A DNA stretch of 19,678 nucleotides from the NCBI GenBank assembly GCA_044233795.1, contig JBIIJL010000038.1, positions 1 to 19,678 on the forward strand, read 5' to 3'. Position 1 is the first letter of the stretch. Each line of letters opens with the position of its first letter. Position numbers and translations under genes: made by a program. Below the pieces are notes generated by a model, which was given only the letters and a program-made list of their open reading frames with translations, was not told where the DNA came from and ran no database searches. The DNA comes from JBIIJL01 sp044233795. Lineage in GTDB: Bacteria; Pseudomonadota; Gammaproteobacteria; Legionellales; Legionellaceae. Shown one piece after another: positions 14,840 to 19,678 of the stretch.

Positions 14840-15601
14840 TTGAAAAAGCAACTTTTCTTGATAGCTGCAATTTCCTTTGCCGTTGTATCTCGAGCATTTC
14901 CGGTGAATATAGATCATTTGTTACTGCCTGGCATGACTGGTTTTGTTAGCACATTGAGCGCCGGACCGACTTGGTATCAGGCGGGTAAAACACAAACATT
15001 GAGTCTGCAACCGGGGTTGGAGAATACTTACGTGACAGGCCGTCCTTCATCCATACTGGCTAGCGGGGAACTTTTTTTAGGTTTTGCAACGGTAATAAGT
15101 CCAAAATTACTCGGTCAATTGGGATTGATGTTTGCGACGACCAGTCATGCACGTTTATTGGGGGATGTGTGGGAAACTGCGGATCCTTTACTGGATAATT
15201 ATAATTATACCTATGATGTACGTGATGTTCGAGTAGGGTTAAAAGGTAAATTTCTATCAGTGATGTTGCATGATTTTGTCTTGCCATACGGCAGCGCTGG
15301 TATCGGTGTTGGGTATAATAAAGCTTACAATTACTCTATAACGCCAAAGCTTTTTGAGGCAGTACCGCCTCCTGCTTTTGGACCACATTCCAATACAACT
15401 GTGGTGTATAGCTTAGGCACAGGTATTCATCTGATATTATCGCCCCAGATTCAAGTTGTTATAGGGTATGAGTTCTGTGATTTAGGAAAAAGTTTGCTAC
15501 AAGCGGCACCTGGCCAATTGCAAGGCAATGGTCTATTGATTGAGCACTTCTATACTCATGCCTTACAGCTTGGATTGAGTTATCTTGCCAAGGAATTTTG
15601 A
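14840..15601 (+). CDS. Outer-membrane beta-barrel protein (253 aa)
   Basis: The product has a signal peptide (MKKQLFLIAAISFAVVSRA, cleavage near 19). Alternating hydrophobic/polar strands with aromatic girdles follow, such as VSTLSAGPTWYQAG and HLILSPQIQVVIGYEF. It ends HALQLGLSYLAKEF; a last strand ending in Phe is the usual BAM recognition signal. It resembles the small 8-stranded barrels (OmpW or opacity type) common in Legionella, with no known ligand. The only plausible start is TTG: a TAA blocks the frame at 14816-14818, and there is no ATG before the signal peptide. The gene starts 43 bases after the MFS gene. The downstream secreted-protein gene begins 2 bases after its TGA, using an AAGGAA inside this gene, so translation is probably coupled. 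Confidence 0.85.
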   Translation: MKKQLFLIAAISFAVVSRAFPVNIDHLLLPGMTGFVSTLSAGPTWYQAGKTQTLSLQPGLENTYVTGRPSSILASGELFLGFATVISPKLLGQLGLMFATTSHARLLGDVWETADPLLDNYNYTYDVRDVRVGLKGKFLSVMLHDFVLPYGSAGIGVGYNKAYNYSITPKLFEAVPPPAFGPHSNTTVVYSLGTGIHLILSPQIQVVIGYEFCDLGKSLLQAAPGQLQGNGLLIEHFYTHALQLGLSYLAKEF

Positions 15602-15603
15602 TA

Positions 15604-17166
15604 ATGAACAAAAAAAGTAGGCGCTGCCTGGTTTTCTTTTTCAGTGGTCTTTTTACATCAACTCTTGCTGAAGCTAGTATGCCACTTCTTAGCATTGTGC
15701 CCACTTTCAAAGCGCCAACACAGCTTTTAAGCAATAGTTATGCTGCTGCAATATATCAAATTACCAATAACACTAAATCTATCACAAGCTTTAAGATGAA
15801 GCCTATCGCTGGGGTCACGCAGATCACTAACCTAGCAGGTGCTTGTACTGATCCTATTATACTGGCCAAAGGGCAAACGTGTTTTCTTTATTTACGGATC
15901 AATGGCAGCCAAATGGGGTTAGTATTGTCAGGTGGGCCTGTCGTATGCAACAACAGTCCAAATCCATTGGCGTGCTCTCAACCGAGCGCTGAAAATATTT
16001 TGAGTGTGGCTTTGTCATGGCGAGGAACGCCTGCTCAAAACAACTGGATAGCTGTTCTTATAGCTGAAGATGCTCCGCCTGCAAATGCTTTATCAACCTA
16101 TGTTCAACAGATAATTACCTTGGCCCCAAAGCTTGAACAAATTCATTTAAGGTTTCCTGCGGGTGCGACAGACTATTCTACGTACGTTGATCTTATCCAA
16201 TTGCTACGTACAACCTATCCTACGCCTATATTGGTTGGGTTTCATCCAGATAATTCAAGTAGCAGCTATAGCAACTGGAACTGTGGCAGCTCAGATTTTG
16301 CATGTGTTTTAAATAAGAGTATTGCTGCAATGAACACAGTCAATGCTGCGGTTGATCCAAAACAACAGGGCCTGGGATTTAATATCTTCTCTTTGGAGCA
16401 AGGATATGTAGAAATCGTACCATCAACACTGACAAAATATCAGGCGGTGAAAGCTTGTCTTGATCCAGGCCATGCCGCGCAAGGGGCCCAATGTCCTGTA
16501 TGCGCTACTTGTACACCCATGGTGACGATTGCCTCACCCGTGGTTACTTTCGGCAATGCAGCACAAAGTATTGGGGATCCCACGCTTTATGGGTTAAGTG
16601 CACTGGATTATGCTTATCCACAATATTATAATCTTGGAGAGAGGATATACCCACCATATAGTGCTCTTTTAAATAACGGGTATTTTCCCACTGACTCTCT
16701 GACTTGCCAACAGGCTCCTCCCACAACTCAAAATCCCTGGTGGGTTGTTGATGTAGATAATGGTTCAAGCCCATATAGTCCACAGATTCCGTGCGTAGCT
16801 ACAGGGCAAAGTTATCCAAATGTGTTTACTTATCCTAATCCAACAACATCAGGCCCGAATCCTGAGTTGGCAGCGGCCTATCTTGCTTATATTCTGACAT
16901 TTAAAGAGCAGATCAGTGATATCGTTGCTACCAACGGCAGCCAGGTATATACGACTTTTTCAGGAGAGCCTGAGTTTCTGGGAGCTCCTGGGTGGACTCT
17001 TGATTTGATTTTGGCTTTTTATGAAGATTTATACACAGATTTCAATACATTATATACTCAATATCCCGATCTTTTTACACAGGGCGTGTTTGCAAACGGC
17101 GTGAATACAACAGCAATAAAATATGGCATCTGGAACTTTAGTAGCATCCTTGCCAATAACCCTTAG
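15604..17166 (+). CDS. Large secreted protein: Legionella-type N-terminal domain plus possible GH18-like barrel
   Basis: The 520-aa product has a signal peptide (about 1-24, ending LAEA). Residues about 28-135 have the pattern YQITNNT...MKPIAGVTQIT...GAC...GQTCFLYLRINGS...GGPVVCN...CSQPSAENIL, which I recognise from many exported Legionella proteins. The rest (about 140-515) alternates strands and helices like a TIM barrel. Strand ends include NWIAVLIAEDAPP, IHLRFP, ILVGFHPDN, GFNIFSLEQG (E265), LDYAYPQYYNL (339-344) and YGIWNF. The PQYYN and IWNF pieces recall GH18 chitinases, but the DxxDxDxE motif keeps only the Glu. About twelve mature cysteines, including CPVCATC, suggest disulfides. The ATG at 15604 has AAGGAA at good spacing. 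It could be a type II secretion substrate. The function is not proven. Confidence 0.78.
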   Translation: MNKKSRRCLVFFFSGLFTSTLAEASMPLLSIVPTFKAPTQLLSNSYAAAIYQITNNTKSITSFKMKPIAGVTQITNLAGACTDPIILAKGQTCFLYLRINGSQMGLVLSGGPVVCNNSPNPLACSQPSAENILSVALSWRGTPAQNNWIAVLIAEDAPPANALSTYVQQIITLAPKLEQIHLRFPAGATDYSTYVDLIQLLRTTYPTPILVGFHPDNSSSSYSNWNCGSSDFACVLNKSIAAMNTVNAAVDPKQQGLGFNIFSLEQGYVEIVPSTLTKYQAVKACLDPGHAAQGAQCPVCATCTPMVTIASPVVTFGNAAQSIGDPTLYGLSALDYAYPQYYNLGERIYPPYSALLNNGYFPTDSLTCQQAPPTTQNPWWVVDVDNGSSPYSPQIPCVATGQSYPNVFTYPNPTTSGPNPELAAAYLAYILTFKEQISDIVATNGSQVYTTFSGEPEFLGAPGWTLDLILAFYEDLYTDFNTLYTQYPDLFTQGVFANGVNTTAIKYGIWNFSSILANNP

Positions 17167-17185
17167 AGCAAGGGTTTTATTTTTT
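17158..17185 (+). terminator. Intrinsic terminator after the secreted-protein gene
   Basis: AACCCTT (17158-17164) pairs perfectly with AAGGGTT (17170-17176) around AGAGC, followed by TTATTTTTT. The stop codon TAG (17164-17166) lies in the stem and loop, and the T-tract contains the hemF stop on the other strand. No T-tract follows on the minus strand, so termination acts rightward. Confidence 0.85.
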
Positions 17186-18115
17186 GATACTAAGCCAATC
17201 TCTTGCTATGAGGTAGTCTTTGTAGAGTGCTTCTTCTGGGCTATCTTTATCGGGCTGCCAATTGTAGCTCCAATGTACTTCAGGGGGTAGGGACATGAGA
17301 ATGGATTCCGTTCTACCTTGGGATTGTAGCCCAAACAAGGTGCCGCGATCATAGACTAAATTAAATTCCACATACCGGCCCCGACGATACAACTGAAAAG
17401 CTTTTTCACGCTGAGAAAAGGCGGTATTTTGGCGCCGTTTTACGATAGGTACATAAGCTTTCAAGAAATGATCGCCAATGCTTTTGGTCAGTGAGAAACT
17501 ATGGTCAAATCCTTTAGAATTGAAGTCGTCAAAAAAAAGACCACCAACCCCACGTGCTTCATTACGATGCTTTATATAGAAATAATCATCACACCAGGTT
17601 TTGAAATGTGGGTAAATCTCCTCACCGAAGGGTTGGCAAGCATCTTTCGCAGTTTGATGCCAATGAATGCAATCCTCGGTAAATCCATAATAGGGGGTTA
17701 AATCGAACCCACCACCAAACCACCATATGGGTTCAACGCCCTCTTTTTCTGCAATAAAAAAACGAACATTGGCATGGGTGGTTGGAATATATGGATTGTC
17801 GGGATGAATTACCAAGGACACCCCTAGCGCTGTAAATCGCCGGCCAGCAATCTCAGGGCGGTTTATCGTTGCTGATGGTGGTAAGTTGTCTCCAGTTACA
17901 TGCGAAAAATTGACGCCCGCCTTGGCAAACACATTACCTTTTTCAAGCACACAAGAAAGCCCCCCTCCGCCCAAAGGTCTTGTCCAGTTATCTTGTATAA
18001 AATGTCCCTTGTCATCTAGGGTTTCAATTTCTTGGCAAATAGATTGTTGAAGGGTTAGAAGATAGTCCTTAACTTTGTCAGTAGCATTTTTTGGAAGAAG
18101 ATGTGTGGTTGTCAT
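17177..18115 (-). CDS. hemF: Oxygen-dependent coproporphyrinogen III oxidase HemF
   Basis: HemF decarboxylates two propionates of coproporphyrinogen III to give protoporphyrinogen IX, using O2, late in haem synthesis. The 312-aa product is full length. Family hallmarks are visible: RPLGGGGLSCVLEKGNVFAK (46-65), the NPYIPTTHANVRFF region (107-120), WWFGGGFDLTPYYGF (131-145), HRNEARGVGGLFFDDF (183-198) and GRYVEFNLVYDRGT near the C-terminus. The stop is in the T-tract of the terminator of the convergent gene, leaving a 10-base gap. A near-consensus promoter lies 30-58 bases upstream. The pyruvate decarboxylase gene is divergent, 130 bases away. Use of this form implies haem synthesis under oxygen. 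Confidence 0.97.
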   Translation of the reverse strand: MTTTHLLPKNATDKVKDYLLTLQQSICQEIETLDDKGHFIQDNWTRPLGGGGLSCVLEKGNVFAKAGVNFSHVTGDNLPPSATINRPEIAGRRFTALGVSLVIHPDNPYIPTTHANVRFFIAEKEGVEPIWWFGGGFDLTPYYGFTEDCIHWHQTAKDACQPFGEEIYPHFKTWCDDYFYIKHRNEARGVGGLFFDDFNSKGFDHSFSLTKSIGDHFLKAYVPIVKRRQNTAFSQREKAFQLYRRGRYVEFNLVYDRGTLFGLQSQGRTESILMSLPPEVHWSYNWQPDKDSPEEALYKDYLIARDWLSIKK

Positions 18116-18144
18116 AGATAAATCAATCAGTTACTGCTAAGGCT

Positions 18145-18173
18145 ATCATAGCTTCCCTTGCTTTTTTTTTCAA
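18145..18173 (-). promoter_or_regulatory. Promoter of hemF
   Basis: On the minus strand TTGAAA (18173-18168) and TATGAT (18150-18145) are exactly 17 bases apart, each matching five of six sigma-70 consensus positions. The nine-A run beginning in the -35 continues into the spacer. Transcription would start near 18138, giving a leader of about 23 bases. The -10 overlaps a small palindrome GCTA-TCA-TAGC (18142-18152). Confidence 0.65.
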
Positions 18174-18176
18174 GTT

Positions 18177-18204
18177 TTGCATTGTATCAAGACGTTGGTA
18201 TAGT
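18177..18204 (+). promoter_or_regulatory. Possible promoter of pyruvate decarboxylase
   Basis: TTGCAT (18177-18182) and TATAGT (18199-18204) are 16 bases apart, with four and five consensus matches. Its -35 is only 3 bp from the -35 of the divergent hemF promoter. The leader would be about 35 bases. Confidence 0.45.
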
Positions 18205-18245
18205 GGATATTAGTCCCCAAGCTATCATGAGAAAAGGATATCATT

Positions 18246-19678
18246 ATGACAACAGTAAGTACCTATTTAGCCCAGCGTTTGCAGGAACTCGGCATGACAG
18301 ATTACTTTGCCATTCCTGGGGATTTTAACTTAGTTATTTTAGATGAATTTCTTAAACTACCAAGCCTTCGCATGATTAACTGCTGTAATGAACTCAACGC
18401 CGGTTATGCAGCAGATGGTTATGCAAGAATTAAAGGTGTTTCAGCAATCGTTCTAACCTATGGGGTTGGTGGTTTAAGTGCAGTGAATGCGGTTGCAGGG
18501 GCTTATGCTGAAAATTTGCCCGTGATTGTGGTTTCAGGTGGTCCTAATACAAACTCGGTGCAAAATGCTGAAATTTTACACCATACAACTGCTGAGCAAA
18601 ATTATGGCTACATTCGTGAAATGTATCGTCATGTTACAGCTCACTCGGTAGTGATTTTCCGCCCTAACGATGCTCCAACGCAAATTGATACAGCTATTGC
18701 GATAGCTCTCGAGAAAAAGAAACCTGTGTATATCGAAATCGCTTGTAATATTGCTAATTTTGAAGTCTCGTGTCCTACAAAACGTGCTCTAAACTCAAAG
18801 AAGATTAGTGATACGGATTCTTTGCAAGCTGCTATTGGTGAAGTTGCAGATAGACTCAATCACGCGAAAAAGCCTGTGATGGTTGTTGGAAGCAAGGCGC
18901 GCTCGTGTGAGGCGTTATCCTTGATTGAAAAGTTTAGTGTGTCTTCAGGTTATGCAATGGCCGCTATGCCCGATGCTAAAGGCTTTGTTTCCGAGCAGCA
19001 TCCTAATTACATTGGAATTTATTGGGGACCTGTCGGTACCCCTGGGTGTGCTGAGATTGTTGAATCAAGTGATATGTACTTTTTTATCGGTCCTAATTTT
19101 AATGATTATACGACGGTGGGACATGTTTGTAATATCAATCCTCATCATCAAATTGTAATAGCTGAAGGTAGTGTTTCAGTTGGAGGCAATGTATATACAG
19201 CCGTATACATGAATGAATTTTTAGAAGGACTTGCAAAGATTCTCATTCCAAATCATACATCCATCAAAGCATATAAAAGGATTGCAGGTGATGCACCTTG
19301 GTATGATCCTCTAATAGATGCTGAGGCTCCATTAACCACCAGATTTTTATTTGGTCAAATAGAAAAAATATTGACAGATGACTTTGCGGTTCTTGCAGAA
19401 ACTGGAGACTCATGGTTTAACGGCATGCGCTTAAAACTACCTGAGGGCACAAAATTTGAAATTCAGATGCAATATGGCTCTATTGGTTGGTCGGTTGGTG
19501 CGGTTTTAGGCATGCAGGTGGCTCTTGAAAAGAAAAAACGTGTAATAGGGTTGATAGGTGATGGCTCATTTCAAATGGGTGCACAAGAGTTGTCTACAAT
19601 TATCCGTTATGGGTTCAATCCGATTATATTTTTGATGAATAATGGCTCTTATGGTATCGAAGTTCAAATCCATGATGG
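18246..19678 (+). CDS. pdc: Pyruvate decarboxylase (ThDP-dependent), C-terminus beyond the window
   Basis: This open frame runs from the ATG at 18246 to the right edge (477 complete codons, no stop); about 80 residues are missing if it is the usual length. The enzyme decarboxylates pyruvate non-oxidatively to acetaldehyde and CO2. It matches Zymomonas-type Pdc across the whole visible length. Active-site residues D26 (PGDFN), E49 (CCNELNAGYAADGYAR), H112/H113 (LHHT) and E472 (YGIEVQIHDG) sit one position before Zymomonas D27, E50, H113, H114 and E473. The ThDP/Mg motif is G438-D-G-S ending at N465-N466. W390 in GDSWFN favours pyruvate. Indolepyruvate decarboxylase is the alternative, but the match is closer to Pdc. 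AAGGA is 7 bases before the ATG. It is divergent from hemF. Confidence 0.9.
   Translation, partial: MTTVSTYLAQRLQELGMTDYFAIPGDFNLVILDEFLKLPSLRMINCCNELNAGYAADGYARIKGVSAIVLTYGVGGLSAVNAVAGAYAENLPVIVVSGGPNTNSVQNAEILHHTTAEQNYGYIREMYRHVTAHSVVIFRPNDAPTQIDTAIAIALEKKKPVYIEIACNIANFEVSCPTKRALNSKKISDTDSLQAAIGEVADRLNHAKKPVMVVGSKARSCEALSLIEKFSVSSGYAMAAMPDAKGFVSEQHPNYIGIYWGPVGTPGCAEIVESSDMYFFIGPNFNDYTTVGHVCNINPHHQIVIAEGSVSVGGNVYTAVYMNEFLEGLAKILIPNHTSIKAYKRIAGDAPWYDPLIDAEAPLTTRFLFGQIEKILTDDFAVLAETGDSWFNGMRLKLPEGTKFEIQMQYGSIGWSVGAVLGMQVALEKKKRVIGLIGDGSFQMGAQELSTIIRYGFNPIIFLMNNGSYGIEVQIHD

Noticed and set aside
18161..18170. T-run as a rightward terminator
   Set aside because: No stable hairpin precedes it and no rightward gene lies upstream; it is better explained as the A-run of the hemF promoter.

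Overview
The window looks like a chromosomal segment of a Legionella-like gammaproteobacterium (order Legionellales). The evidence is moderate-to-low GC, compact gene packing, a type II secretion GspC gene apart from other T2SS genes, and a secreted protein (15604-17166) whose N-terminal domain follows a pattern I know from many Legionella exported proteins. Most genes are conserved housekeeping genes. I see no tRNA, rRNA, CRISPR array, insertion sequence or prophage, and no gene-free stretch longer than about 225 bases.

Layout. 1-219 (+): the end of an SDF-type dicarboxylate/amino acid:cation symporter, overlapping the 3' end of dapE. 214-2174 (-): dapD-dapE, two steps of lysine/diaminopimelate synthesis, translationally coupled. 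2346-4404 (-): a cystathionine gamma-synthase/lyase-type gene followed by a PlsC-like acyltransferase. 4591-5446 (+): a short GspC and a Sel1-repeat lipoprotein. 5430-9069 (-): an AsmA-family protein, mutY and a YrbG-like cation exchanger, probably one operon. 9293-12370 (+): two unrecognised proteins (one a membrane-anchored coiled coil), a Deg1-like HtrA protease and a small Cys-rich membrane protein. 12380-13036 (-): pyrE. 13196-14796 (+): a cold-shock protein and an LplT-like MFS transporter. 14840-17166 (+): an outer-membrane beta-barrel and a large secreted protein in a tight pair, ended by a clear intrinsic terminator. 17177-18115 (-): hemF. 18246-19678 (+): pyruvate decarboxylase, cut by the window edge and divergent from hemF.

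The accessory-looking parts are 9293-12370 and 14840-17166. The first combines envelope proteins of unknown function with a single-PDZ serine protease whose nearest relatives, from memory, include plant chloroplast Deg1. The second pairs a beta-barrel, translated from a TTG codon beside an eight-G tract, with a secreted protein that may have a degenerate GH18-like barrel. A third point is the YrbG-like exchanger, which lacks the ion-binding glutamate of both alpha-repeats. None of these proves a new system; they are the places to look.
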